Below are positions 15,372 through 23,190 of a stretch of DNA of 64,000 bases, in pieces. The stretch covers positions 23,524 through 87,523 of the forward strand of contig QZIZ01000019.1 in assembly GCA_003599195.1 (NCBI GenBank), in the 5' to 3' direction. This DNA comes from Deltaproteobacteria bacterium (GTDB lineage: Bacteria; Desulfobacterota; Desulfobaccia; Desulfobaccales; 0-14-0-80-60-11). Position numbers and translations under genes: made by a program. The stretch's first letter is position 1, and each line of letters opens with the position of its first letter. The notes under the pieces were generated by a model. That model was not told the DNA's origin. It worked only from the letters and a program-made list of their open reading frames with translations, and did no database searches.

Positions 15372-16525
15372 CCACCCTCCCTTTCTTTCCCATCTGGTTT
15401 TTCCAAGTCCTGGGCACCCTGGCGGTCATTGTCTTCTCCTTTCTTTCTCTAAGAATCACCCGCAGCCTGATGGCCCGGGAACCGGAAAACGCCTTATGGT
15501 TGTTTTTGGACTGGCTCACCCTGGGATTCGTCATTTTTTCCATCTCCCATGCCGTCTCCCACGTCACCCAAGAGATCATCAATTATTTCGGCGAAACCCC
15601 GCCCCTGTGGCGCCTCCGGAGAATCTTCGGGGGTTTTGACAGCATCATCTACGTGATGATCGCCGCCACCGTCCTTTTTTTTCACCGCATCCAGCGCCTG
15701 TACCGCCGCATGGAGGAGGACCACCATCACCTGGAGGAGACCAGCCATGAGATCCTGGCCCTCAACCGGGAGATGGAAGCCCTGGTGATGGAGCGCACCA
15801 TGTCGGAAATGGCCTTAGGGATGGCCCACGGGATCCGCAATCCGCTCCACGTCATCGGCGGCTTCAGCAATCGCCTCCTTAGGAAGACCGACCCGGACGA
15901 TCCCACCCGGGCCTGGCTTTCCACCATTGCCGAAGAAGCCCGGCGCATCGAACAGATGGTGGCCCGCTTCGAATCCCTGGCCCAGAGGAAGGAGTCCTTC
16001 TTCAACCAGGAGGACCTCAACGATATCGTGGCGGACACCCTGGAATTGCTGCGGCCGGAGATCAAAAGCAAAAGTTTGACCCTGATCACCGCCCTCCACC
16101 CCCAGCCCCTGGTGGGGCGCCTCAACCGGCACCTGCTGAAAGTGGCCCTGTCCCACTTAGTGCGCAACGCGGTGGAAGCCACCCGGGCCTTTGGCAAGAT
16201 CATCGTGCGCACCAAGGTGGAAAAGGATTACGCGGTGCTGACCCTCCAGGACACGGGCCGGGGCATGCCCCCGGAGGTGGTGGACAAGGTCTTTGTGCCC
16301 TTTTACACCACCAAAATCGGGGGCACCGGCTTAGGCATGGTCTTTGTGAGGCAGATCGTGGATGAGCATCGAGGGGTCATCACCCTGGACAGCAAGGTGG
16401 GCCGGGGGACCACGGTGACCATCCGGCTGCCCCACCGGTTTATGGATAAAGCGGAACTGGAAGGCGAACCCGGGCCTCCACCCGGTCCCCAGACCCCGCC
16501 GGAGCCCGCCGGCGGGCAGGGGTAG
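15368..16525 (+). CDS. Membrane sensor histidine kinase
   Basis: 385 residues. Three hydrophobic segments span residues 8-27, 45-62 and 90-106, followed by a coiled coil (110-145) and the kinase core. The phospho-acceptor is H154 in MAHGIRNPLHVIGG; the residue after the His is usually acidic in this family but is Gly here. The N box is HLVRNAVEA, G1 is DTGRGMP, the F box is PFYTTK, and G2 is GGTGLGM. The product should autophosphorylate on ATP and pass phosphate to a response regulator. None is adjacent; the lone receiver at 10752 lacks an acceptor Asp. The C-terminus is Pro/Gly-rich. Confidence 0.92.
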   Translation: MTTLPFFPIWFFQVLGTLAVIVFSFLSLRITRSLMAREPENALWLFLDWLTLGFVIFSISHAVSHVTQEIINYFGETPPLWRLRRIFGGFDSIIYVMIAATVLFFHRIQRLYRRMEEDHHHLEETSHEILALNREMEALVMERTMSEMALGMAHGIRNPLHVIGGFSNRLLRKTDPDDPTRAWLSTIAEEARRIEQMVARFESLAQRKESFFNQEDLNDIVADTLELLRPEIKSKSLTLITALHPQPLVGRLNRHLLKVALSHLVRNAVEATRAFGKIIVRTKVEKDYAVLTLQDTGRGMPPEVVDKVFVPFYTTKIGGTGLGMVFVRQIVDEHRGVITLDSKVGRGTTVTIRLPHRFMDKAELEGEPGPPPGPQTPPEPAGGQG

Positions 16526-16549
16526 CGTCCTGGTCATAAAAAAAGATCG

Positions 16550-16672
16550 ATCTCACGCAAAGGCGCCAAGACGCAAAGAAAGACGCTAGCAAAATATTTA
16601 AGGGGCACGGTTCCGCCGTGCCCCTTAATAATTATATCTTGCGCCTTGGCGCCTTTGCGTCTTTGCGTGAGA
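16550..16672. repeat. Inverted octamer arms around a perfect hairpin
   Basis: Left arm 16550-16586 (ACGCAAAG/GCGCCAAG units) and right arm 16638-16672 (GCGCCTTG/GCGTCTTT units) are complementary. They enclose a 13-bp perfect hairpin. The element separates two convergent genes and could fold into one extended stem. The same architecture is seen at 21306-21424 with different arm sequence. Confidence 0.85.
16598..16628. terminator. Bidirectional terminator-like hairpin
   Basis: TTAAGGGGCACGG pairs perfectly with CCGTGCCCCTTAA around a 5-base loop. A-rich sequence precedes it and AATAATTATAT follows. It lies between the convergent histidine kinase and protoglobin genes and could terminate both. 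Confidence 0.65.
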
Positions 16673-16683
16673 TAACTTTTGTC

Positions 16684-17577
16684 TCACTTCTTCCGGCTCT
16701 CGGCCCGGGACACCAGCCAGTAAATCGACCCCAGGATCAAAATACCGGCCAGGTACATGAGTTCCACTTGCAGGGATTCATGGGCCAGGGAGGCTACCAG
16801 CACTTTGCGGATGAAGGCCACCAGGGCCACCCCCACAAACAGGGACAATTGAAATTCCCCGCCCTGGAGCCGGTCGATCTCCGCGTCCAGCAACTCGATC
16901 ATCAGCCACAGGATCAGCAGGGAACCCAAGGCCGACACCAGCCCCTTTTCCGGGTTGCCCCTGAAAATCAGGCTGACGTCATGGGCCAGGACCGCCACCA
17001 CGCCCACGGACAGACTGATGAGGCCCAAAAGCAGCAGCATGTTGAGGCCGAAGGTAAAGCGGTGGGCGAAGCGGATCAGGGCGTTGTCCAGGCGGTAGGA
17101 CAGAAAAACCCGGCGCATCTCTTCTTCGTGATAAGTCCGGGCGATCACGTCCAGGTTAAGGTCCAGGATTTTCTCCATGGCCAACTGGGACGACTCCCGA
17201 AGGCGCGGCTCCACCTCGGTCTCGATAATCTTATGCAGCTGGAGCCGCAGGAAGTTCATGCCCACATAAACGAAATGGGCCGACAGGCCGATACGCACGT
17301 GGGTATGGCCGATGCGCTGCAGGCGCTGGTAGTAGCGGTCGTCAAAGGGCCCCTGGAACAGGGCCAGCAGCCAGTTGTGGTGCGCGTTGGTGAGCCGGGC
17401 CAGCCTGGCTTCATCCTGAAGAAACCGGGCCGCGTCCGGCATTTGTTGAAAAAGGTGGTAGAAGTCGCTTACCAGGCGGCCGGCGTGAGGCTCCACCAGG
17501 GGCAGGAGGCCCCGCAGGATCTCCATTTCCACGTCGGTCAGCCGGTAGTTGTCCTTAATTTCCTGGAATGTGCGCAT
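16684..17577 (-). CDS. Protoglobin-domain sensor fused to a PsiE-like membrane domain
   Basis: 297 residues. Residues 1-160 form a globin-coupled-sensor/protoglobin domain. The expected haem-ligand context is IGHTHVRIGL, making H93 the probable proximal ligand, followed by YVGMNFL. Residues about 175-292 form four membrane helices, including LILWLMIELLDAEID and LSLFVGVALVAFIRKVLVASL. These resemble the PsiE (phosphate-starvation-inducible) family, in which ARG/LYS-V follows a long hydrophobic segment. Globin sensors usually carry methyl-accepting, GGDEF or kinase outputs, so a PsiE-type output is unusual. It is probably an oxygen/NO-sensing membrane protein. The gene is monocistronic and faces the histidine kinase. 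Confidence 0.75.
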   Translation of the reverse strand: MRTFQEIKDNYRLTDVEMEILRGLLPLVEPHAGRLVSDFYHLFQQMPDAARFLQDEARLARLTNAHHNWLLALFQGPFDDRYYQRLQRIGHTHVRIGLSAHFVYVGMNFLRLQLHKIIETEVEPRLRESSQLAMEKILDLNLDVIARTYHEEEMRRVFLSYRLDNALIRFAHRFTFGLNMLLLLGLISLSVGVVAVLAHDVSLIFRGNPEKGLVSALGSLLILWLMIELLDAEIDRLQGGEFQLSLFVGVALVAFIRKVLVASLAHESLQVELMYLAGILILGSIYWLVSRAESRKK

Positions 17578-17591
17578 GCTTGCGCCTCCGC

Positions 17592-17880
17592 GAGAAGAAG
17601 TTCAAGGTTCGAGGTTCAAAGTTCAAGGTTCTTGTGCGCTTTGTGCGCTATTTAAGTTGCCCACCCTTCATAATCTTCGGATGAGCCGCAGGCTCATGAG
17701 CGGTATAGCACAGGCTTTCCAGCCTGTGCGAATTACTGAAGCGGGCGAGACGCCTGTCCTACCTATCCTTTAATTCCTTACGGGTGGGCCGCAGGCTCAG
17801 GTTTATCTATCTGAAAACATAAAAATTATCGGAAGTCGAAGCCAAACTTTGAACTTTGAACCTTGAACTCTGAACTTGTG
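17592..17880. repeat. Repeat cluster: inverted heptamer arms plus three nested hairpins
   Basis: The 348-base gap between the protoglobin and ridA genes holds no gene. Left arm 17592-17632 has GTTCAAG/GTTCGAG/GTTCAAA units. Right arm 17846-17878 has complementary CTTTGAA/CCTTGAA/CTCTGAA units. Between them are a GAGCCGCAGGCTC hairpin near 17684, a GCACAGGCT-TTCC-AGCCTGTGC hairpin near 17708, and a second GGGCCGCAGGCTC copy near 17786. Confidence 0.8.
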
Positions 17881-17925
17881 CAGTCAGCAAGCTTTCTCCG
17901 CTCACTGCTTATTGCTCACCGTTCA

Positions 17926-18309
17926 CTAGACCTTCCTCAGGGCAATGGCGTCGATCTCAACGGCCACGCCCCGGGCCAGAGCTGAGACCTGGACGGTTGT
18001 CCGGGCCGGCGCCGGGTCCGGAAAAAATTCGGCGTAGGTGCGGTTCATCTCCTTAAAATCCGCCATGTCGGCCAGATAGACGGTGGTCTTGATCACGTCC
18101 TTGAGGGTGAGGTTGGCTGCGGCCAGGATGGCCTTCAGGTTCTGGATGGTCTGTACGGTTTGGACCACGATGTCCCCTTCCACCTTATTGCCGGCGGCGT
18201 CCAGGGGAATCTGGCCGGAAACGAAGACGAAGGGGCCTGCGGCCAGGGCCTGGCTGTAAGGACCCACCGGGGCCGTGACTTGATCCGTGATGATCACTTT
18301 TTTTTTCAT
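17926..18309 (-). CDS. ridA: RidA family enamine/imine deaminase
   Basis: 127 residues from ATG 18309, which has AAGGAAG 8 bases upstream. A longer frame starting at 18330 adds seven charged residues. Family features are APVGPYSQAL, VFVSGQIPLD, TIQNLKAILAAANL, VIKTTVYLADMADF, YAEFF, and the C-terminal PARTTVQVSAL with the catalytic Arg and VEIDAIA. RidA trimers hydrolyse reactive 2-aminoacrylate and other enamines released by PLP enzymes. It is apparently monocistronic. Confidence 0.95.
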   Translation of the reverse strand: MKKKVIITDQVTAPVGPYSQALAAGPFVFVSGQIPLDAAGNKVEGDIVVQTVQTIQNLKAILAAANLTLKDVIKTTVYLADMADFKEMNRTYAEFFPDPAPARTTVQVSALARGVAVEIDAIALRKV

Positions 18310-18445
18310 GACGGGTTCTTCCTTATCCATTGAATTTAAGGTTCTACCTCCGGAAATGGGGGCAGAGAGTGATTAATTGCAAGAAAAACCTTGAAGATTA
18401 GCCTGGGGTTTGTTAATTGTTACCAAAAACCCCCGGAGGATGGTA

Positions 18446-18709
18446 ATGGGGCTGTGGATGAAGTGCCCGAAATGCCAAACGCATAATCCCCTTTCTTTAA
18501 AGGTTTGCGACAATTGCGGATCTTTGCTGGATAATCTACCCAAAGAACAACGCATTTATGTGCTGACGCCCCCGGGCGCGGCGCAACCCGCGCGTCTTCT
18601 CAAAGCCACGCCGACTGCGGAATCTCCTCTGCCTGCCGCCGCTCCGGAGGCTCAAGCCGCCCCTCCCAAGGCCAAGGCTCAGAAAAAACCTCGGAAGAAG
18701 AAGAGTTAA
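18446..18709 (+). CDS. Zinc-ribbon protein with Pro/Ala/Lys-rich tail
   Basis: 87 residues from ATG 18446; GGAGG lies 6 bases upstream, which selects this start among three in-frame ATGs. Residues 7-24 form one zinc ribbon (MKCPKCQTHN, then VCDNCGSLL). The rest is low-complexity Pro/Ala followed by a basic end (KAQKKPRKKKS). The tail suggests nucleic-acid or membrane-surface contact. Its last four bases overlap the end of the convergent purine phosphorylase gene. Function unknown. Confidence 0.7.
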   Translation: MGLWMKCPKCQTHNPLSLKVCDNCGSLLDNLPKEQRIYVLTPPGAAQPARLLKATPTAESPLPAAAPEAQAAPPKAKAQKKPRKKKS

Positions 18710-19551
18710 GCCGGGGCTGCGGCGTGTTCCACAATCCCCAGGATTAATTGCACCAATCGGGGTTCGGCCCGGGCCACGGTGTCCACGATCTCTTCCAGAG
18801 AAGTGGGGGCCATGGCGTCCGGGAGATTAAGATTGCTGAGCACGGAGATGCCTAAGACTTGCAGACTGGCGTGCACCGCGCAGATAGCCTCGGGCACGGT
18901 GGACATGCCCACCGCGTCCGCGCCGATCAACCGCAGAAAGCGAGTTTCCGCGGGGGTTTCCAATTGGGGGCCTTTGACCGCCACGTAAACCCCCTGGCGC
19001 AATACCAACCCCCTGCGGCGGGCCACCTCCTCCGCCACCTGCATTAAGCGGCGGTCGTAGACCCGGCTTAAGTCGGGAAACCGCGGCCCCCAGGCGTCGA
19101 TATTCTCTCCGGTGAGGGGGCTGTCTCCCAGGAAATTGAGGTGATCCCGGACGAGCATTAATTCACCGGCTCTGAAGAAAGGATTGAGGGCCCCCGCGGC
19201 ATTGGTCAGGATCAGGTTTTTAATGCCCACCGCGGCCATCACCCGCACCGGAAAGGTCACCTGGCGCAGAGAATACCCCTCATAAGCGTGCAGCCGCCCC
19301 TGGCAGAGGAGAACCCGGCTGCCGGCCAGAAGCCCCCAACTCAGGTGTCCCCGGTGGCTGGGACTGGTGGCCCGGGGATAGTGGGGCAGCTTCTCGTAAG
19401 GGAGACTGCCTTCCTCTTCCAACTGTCCGGCTAAAAGCCCCATGCCGGTTCCCAGGACGATGCCCCATTCCGGAGCGGTTTGCCAATTCCGGCCCAGGAA
19501 GTCGGCGCACTCCTCTACCTGGGCATAATATTGCTGGGCGGTCACCATCAT
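18706..19551 (-). CDS. punA: Purine-nucleoside phosphorylase (trimeric PNP family)
   Basis: 281 residues. Phosphate-site features are GTGMGLLAG, SPSHRGHLSWG (His) and CQGRLHAYEGY (Arg and active-site HxYEGY). Then come LTNAAGALNPFFRAGELMLVRDHLN, YVAVKGPQLETPAE and GADAVGMSTVPEA (base and ribose contacts), and SVLSNLNLP. The family cleaves inosine and guanosine to base and ribose-1-phosphate; methylthioadenosine phosphorylases are related. Distinguishing the two by eye is not safe, but the GMSTVPE signature favours PNP. MtnA at 57314 would be the next step if it acts on methylthioadenosine. Confidence 0.9.
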   Translation of the reverse strand: MMVTAQQYYAQVEECADFLGRNWQTAPEWGIVLGTGMGLLAGQLEEEGSLPYEKLPHYPRATSPSHRGHLSWGLLAGSRVLLCQGRLHAYEGYSLRQVTFPVRVMAAVGIKNLILTNAAGALNPFFRAGELMLVRDHLNFLGDSPLTGENIDAWGPRFPDLSRVYDRRLMQVAEEVARRRGLVLRQGVYVAVKGPQLETPAETRFLRLIGADAVGMSTVPEAICAVHASLQVLGISVLSNLNLPDAMAPTSLEEIVDTVARAEPRLVQLILGIVEHAAAPA

Positions 19552-19706
19552 CCCCCATTCCCGAAATAATGTTTTTCAAGATATGCTGCTTTCCGCCATT
19601 CGTCAATGCCTGGGCCGGAGGAAGGTCCATTTCCCGGTTTATCTCCTTGACAGAAGCAGGGTTCGGTTTTAAAAATAAGGACACAGCAGAATGGGGATCT
19701 TGCGTC

Positions 19707-20129
19707 ATGGCCAGACCGAAAAAATGCCGGTGGGTGAAAATGGAGCCGGGGGTGACCTTTTTCAAGCCCCAGGGTATCCCCCTCCGGTCCTTGGAGCACA
19801 ACGTCATCACCATCGATGAAATGGAAGCCATGCGGCTGTCCGACTTTTTGGGATTGAACCAGGAACAGGTGGCCAAAGAGATGCAGGTTTCCCGGCCCAC
19901 GGTGACCCGCATTCTGGCCCGGGCACATAAGGCGGTGGCCGATGCCTTGGCCCACGGCAAGGCCATTCGCATTGAGGGGGGAGATTACCGTCTGGCGGAG
20001 GAATTCCTGGTCTGCCGTTTCTGCGGCCATCAGGAACCCGCCCCGGCCCAAAAGGGAGGGGAGCCGCAGACCTGCTCAAAATGCCAGAGTCCCAACTCCG
20101 GCCAAATTGCGGCGGATAAAACCCGCTAA
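19707..20129 (+). CDS. DUF134 DNA-binding family protein
   Basis: 140 residues from ATG 19707; an upstream extension of 46 codons is open but unlike the family. The N-terminus MARPKKCRWV is characteristic. A helix-turn-helix of sigma-70 region-4 type follows: LEHNVITIDEMEAMRLSDFLGLNQEQVAKEM, then VSRPTVTRIL. A C-terminal CRFCGH...CSKCQSP pair adds a zinc ribbon. Family members are probable transcription regulators, common in anaerobes; targets are unknown. It lies divergent from the purine phosphorylase and upstream of purM. Confidence 0.88.
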   Translation: MARPKKCRWVKMEPGVTFFKPQGIPLRSLEHNVITIDEMEAMRLSDFLGLNQEQVAKEMQVSRPTVTRILARAHKAVADALAHGKAIRIEGGDYRLAEEFLVCRFCGHQEPAPAQKGGEPQTCSKCQSPNSGQIAADKTR

Positions 20130-20195
20130 CCAGGACACAATTAATTAGGGGGTCGTGGAGTTAACAGTAAATTATCTATAATTACAGATAGTTGT

Positions 20196-20212
20196 GGTGC
20201 GAAAAGCGCACC
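20196..20212. repeat. GGTGCG-N5-CGCACC hairpin, second copy
   Basis: Perfect 6-bp stem of the same sequence as 4100-4116 with loop AAAAG. It lies about 50 bases before purM, in a 130-base gap that otherwise shows only AT-rich imperfect palindromes. Confidence 0.6.
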
Positions 20213-20259
20213 CTTTTCAAGCCAGCCCATCTTGAAGCCTGGGGGGGAGACTGAAGGGC

Positions 20260-21300
20260 ATGGATGCCATAACCTACCGCGAATCCGGGGTTGATATCGA
20301 TAAGGCCGAGTCCTTTATTCAAAAGATACGCCCCCTGGTCAAATCCACTTTCCGCACCGGCGTTCTGGGGGAGATCGGCGGCTATGCCGGTCTTTTCCAT
20401 CTGAACGTCCAGCAATACCGCGATCCCGTATTGGTTTCCGCCACCGACGGGGTGGGCACCAAGATCATGGTGGCCGTCCTCATGGACCGGCACCACACCA
20501 TCGGCATCGATCTGGTGGCCATGTGTGTTAACGACATCATCACCCACGGGGCCGCCCCCTTATTTTTCCTGGATTATCTGGCCATGGGGAAGCTCTCCCC
20601 GCAAACCGGGACCCAGATCATAGAAGGCATCACCAACGGCTGCCTCCAGGCCCGCTGCTCTCTGATCGGGGGGGAAACCGCGGAGATGCCGGGCTTATAT
20701 AAAGAGGGGGATTACGATCTGGCCGGTTTTGTGGTGGGGGTGGTGGACCGGAGCCAGATCATCGACGGCTCGGATATCGCCGTGGGCCACCGGCTCATCG
20801 GCATCGCCTCCAGCGGCCTGCACTCCAACGGCTTTTCCCTGGTGCGCAAGGTCCTCTTCGAGAAGCACGGCTATGGGGTGATGGACGAGATCCCGGAGTT
20901 GGGCGGCCCCTTGGGGGATGAGCTCCTTAAACCCACCAGGATCTACGTGGAAACGGTGCTCAATCTCTTGCGGGATTTCTCCTTAAGCGGCATCGCCCAT
21001 ATCACCGGCGGCGGACTGACCAATAATCTGCCCCGCATCCTGCCCCGCTCCTGCCAGGCGGTGATCCACCGCCAGGCCTGGACTCCGCCCCCTATTTTCA
21101 AGTTGCTCCAGGATAAGGGCAACATCCCGGAAGAGGAGATGTTCCGCACTTTTAATAACGGCGTGGGTTTGGTGATGGTGGTGGCCGAAGATCTGGTGGC
21201 CGACGTGCTGCTGCGCCTCCAAGGCCTCCAGGAACAGGCCTTTGTCATGGGGGAGATAATGGGCCGGAAAAATGACGACCCGCCGCTGGTCTACGTTTAA
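20260..21300 (+). CDS. purM: Phosphoribosylformylglycinamidine cyclo-ligase
   Basis: 346 residues, full length. It closes FGAM to aminoimidazole ribonucleotide using ATP in purine synthesis. Family sequences: YRESGVDIDKAESF, ATDGVGTKIMVA, HHTIGIDLVAMCVNDIITHGAAPLFFLDYLA, LIGGETAEMPGLYKEGDYDLAGFVVG, GLHSNGFSLVRK, LLKPTRIYV and HITGGGLTNNLPRILP. GGGAGACTGAAGG precedes the ATG. The adjacent intergenic terminator suggests a single-gene unit. Confidence 0.97.
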   Translation: MDAITYRESGVDIDKAESFIQKIRPLVKSTFRTGVLGEIGGYAGLFHLNVQQYRDPVLVSATDGVGTKIMVAVLMDRHHTIGIDLVAMCVNDIITHGAAPLFFLDYLAMGKLSPQTGTQIIEGITNGCLQARCSLIGGETAEMPGLYKEGDYDLAGFVVGVVDRSQIIDGSDIAVGHRLIGIASSGLHSNGFSLVRKVLFEKHGYGVMDEIPELGGPLGDELLKPTRIYVETVLNLLRDFSLSGIAHITGGGLTNNLPRILPRSCQAVIHRQAWTPPPIFKLLQDKGNIPEEEMFRTFNNGVGLVMVVAEDLVADVLLRLQGLQEQAFVMGEIMGRKNDDPPLVYV

Positions 21301-21305
21301 AGACG

Positions 21306-21424
21306 GTTTTTAGTTTTTAGTCTTCGGAAGATAATTAAATGAAAGGGGCAACAGGCTACTCTGTTGCCCCTTCCCTTTCCATTCTCCCATGATCTTTTAA
21401 CTAAAAACTGAAAACTAAAAACCA
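21306..21424. repeat. Inverted heptamer arms around a terminator hairpin
   Basis: Left arm GGTTTTTAGTTTTTAGTCTTC (21305 onward) and right arm 21398-21424 (AACTAAA AACTGAA AACTAAA units) are complementary. They enclose the hairpin at 21343-21372. The two flanking genes converge here. Confidence 0.8.
21343..21372. terminator. Rho-independent-like terminator between convergent genes
   Basis: A 12-bp perfect stem AAGGGGCAACAG/CTGTTGCCCCTT with a 6-base loop, followed by CCCTTTCC on the plus strand. It fits termination of purM and of the opposing HD-domain gene. Confidence 0.75.
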
Positions 21425-21428
21425 TCTT

Positions 21429-22454
21429 TCAGGTTTTGCCGATAAATTTAATAAAACTCATAAAGTAATTCAGATCAAAAATGTTCCTCTCCTGGAGAGC
21501 GGCCATCTCCTTCAGGGCTTCTTTAGAAGACTTGGGGCGCTTGTGGGAGTTGCCGCCGGTCAAGGTTTCATAGTGGTCCAGAATCCGCAGGACCCGGGCC
21601 CAGGGGTCGATGGCATTGATTTTTAGGCCCCCGGGGTGCCCGGAGCCGTCCCCGTTTTCATGGTGCTGCAGGGCCATGTATCTCACTTCCCGTCGGATTC
21701 CGGGCATGGCCGACAGCATTTTGTAACCCACCGCGGGATGGGAATCCGTGGTCTTGACCGCGGTCCTGGTGGTATCCTTCTGGACCAACTCGGGCTTTAA
21801 CTGGATCAGGCCGATGTCATGCAACATGGCTCCCAGGCCGAAGTCCTGGGCTTTTTGGGCGTCCCAGCCCAGAAAACTGATAAAGGCCAGCCCCAAAAAG
21901 CAGACATTGAGGGAGTGGTTGTAGAGGACGTGGTCGTGCCGCCGGATTTCCAGGATGGACCGATGGAAGTCTACTCCGCCTTTCATCAAATCGAACATGC
22001 CGTCGATCAGACGCAAGGCCCGGAACATCTGGGGGCTGGCGCCGATCTCCTCGGAGCAAAAGAAATTGCGCACCGTAATCAGCGTCGTGTCATACAGAAG
22101 GGTGACCTTCTCCTCCGGTTTCCAGGTTTCATCCGGCAACACCTTCTCCAGGGAGCGGTCCAGGTACTCCAGGACCCGGTCCTCATCCTCCTGTTGATAA
22201 TAAAGCCATTGAATCTCCAAAGATTTCAGTTTCTGAAACCATTCCTCTTTGAAGATCTCGTTTTTGGGACAGGCCAGGACAAAGCGCGGCTCCGGGTCCT
22301 TTTTGGCTTTGACCTTGAGATAGACGTCGAAGGTGACCACATCGCCCGGCGCCAGGTTGCGCAGCGGCAAAGGGATATACCCTCCCTTTTCTTCGCCGAT
22401 GGCGGGGGCGACGATTTTACTGGTCTTTAACTCTAAATCCAGAATTTGTTTCAT
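21429..22454 (-). CDS. HD-GYP-like phosphohydrolase domain protein
   Basis: 341 residues from ATG 22454 (MKQILDLELKTSKIV); the longer frame adds only repeat-like sequence. The N-terminal half (to about 150) resembles the variable domain that precedes HD-GYP in several signalling proteins. The HD core includes HDHVLYNHSLNVCFLGL, AMLHDIGLIQL (HD pair) and LQHHENGDGSGHPGGL. The signature GYP reads GHP and the following region DPWARVLRILDHYETLT is normal. HD-GYP enzymes hydrolyse cyclic di-GMP. The HD metal ligands look intact, so activity is possible despite the Tyr-to-His change. Confidence 0.85.
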   Translation of the reverse strand: MKQILDLELKTSKIVAPAIGEEKGGYIPLPLRNLAPGDVVTFDVYLKVKAKKDPEPRFVLACPKNEIFKEEWFQKLKSLEIQWLYYQQEDEDRVLEYLDRSLEKVLPDETWKPEEKVTLLYDTTLITVRNFFCSEEIGASPQMFRALRLIDGMFDLMKGGVDFHRSILEIRRHDHVLYNHSLNVCFLGLAFISFLGWDAQKAQDFGLGAMLHDIGLIQLKPELVQKDTTRTAVKTTDSHPAVGYKMLSAMPGIRREVRYMALQHHENGDGSGHPGGLKINAIDPWARVLRILDHYETLTGGNSHKRPKSSKEALKEMAALQERNIFDLNYFMSFIKFIGKT

Positions 22455-22550
22455 AGATATGCAAAGGCGGCGCAAAGATATAGGGACAAGTAAACCTGTC
22501 ATCCTTATCATCGGAACCCGGACATCATTTATAAAATATTAATTTCTGCA

Positions 22551-22568
22551 AGCTGACCGCGGTCAGCT
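22551..22568. repeat. 18-bp perfect palindrome overlapping a stop codon
   Basis: AGCTGACCG followed by CGGTCAGCT spans the stop of the 4Fe-4S gene. The GCTGACC unit matches the heptamer array at 45394-45415. A weak terminator role is possible, but no U tract follows on the coding strand. Confidence 0.5.
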
Positions 22569-23150
22569 ATTAATCCGCCGCCAGAGCCGGATGCCGGGGG
22601 GCGGAGCAGGCTCCGTCTCCGGGGGGGCTTGCAGGGAAGCAAAGACCGCCTGGGCCAGGGCCCAACCCTTGTGCTCCTGGGCCTCCTGCCACTCTCCATA
22701 GGTCAGGGCCCCCACCTTACAGGCCTCAACGCATGCGGGTTTCCGGCCCACGGCTTCCCTCTCCGGACATTGGTCGCACTTCAGGGCGACCGCCCGCTTG
22801 TCCGGGGCCAGATAGAGGGGGGCGTAGGTGAGCACCCCGAAGGGGCAAGCCATGGCGCACATGGCGCAATTGATGCACTTGGCCGGGTCGATGTCCACCG
22901 TGGACCGGGGGGTGCGGCTGATGGCCCCAGCAATGCACACCTGCTGGCAGGGGGCGGGCTCGCAGTGGCGGCACTTGTTGGGAAAGGCCAGGTGCTGCCT
23001 GCCCGGATAAATCCTTAGCCTAGGCCGGGGCGTCACTTGCTCCGAAATGGCCCCGGCCAGATTCTTGGTCCGGGAATGCTCCACCGCACAGGCCAAACGG
23101 CACTGCAAACAGCCCACGCAACGCTCGGGGCGGACGATGACGGTTTTCAT
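22563..23150 (-). CDS. HycB-type protein with four [4Fe-4S] clusters
   Basis: 195 residues with four cysteine groups: CVGCLQCRLAC (11-21), CRHCEPAPCQQVC (60-72), CINCAMCAMACPFG (92-105) and CDQCPEREAV...CVEAC (about 124-143). This is the electron-wire subunit type found with hydrogenases, formate dehydrogenases and carbon monoxide dehydrogenase (HycB/CooF/HydN). The Trp/Arg-rich C-terminus is less conserved. AAGGATAG lies before the ATG. It follows the FAD oxidoreductase by 40 bases on the same strand and probably exchanges electrons with it. No catalytic hydrogenase or dehydrogenase subunit is nearby. Confidence 0.92.
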   Translation of the reverse strand: MKTVIVRPERCVGCLQCRLACAVEHSRTKNLAGAISEQVTPRPRLRIYPGRQHLAFPNKCRHCEPAPCQQVCIAGAISRTPRSTVDIDPAKCINCAMCAMACPFGVLTYAPLYLAPDKRAVALKCDQCPEREAVGRKPACVEACKVGALTYGEWQEAQEHKGWALAQAVFASLQAPPETEPAPPPGIRLWRRINS

Positions 23151-23190
23151 AAACTATCCTTTTGGGGAGATATCCCCGCTAAGATTGCTC

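Noticed and set aside
16618-17655. 345-codon plus-strand ORF opposite the protoglobin gene
   Set aside because: It starts in an octamer repeat and contains only antisense-type composition.
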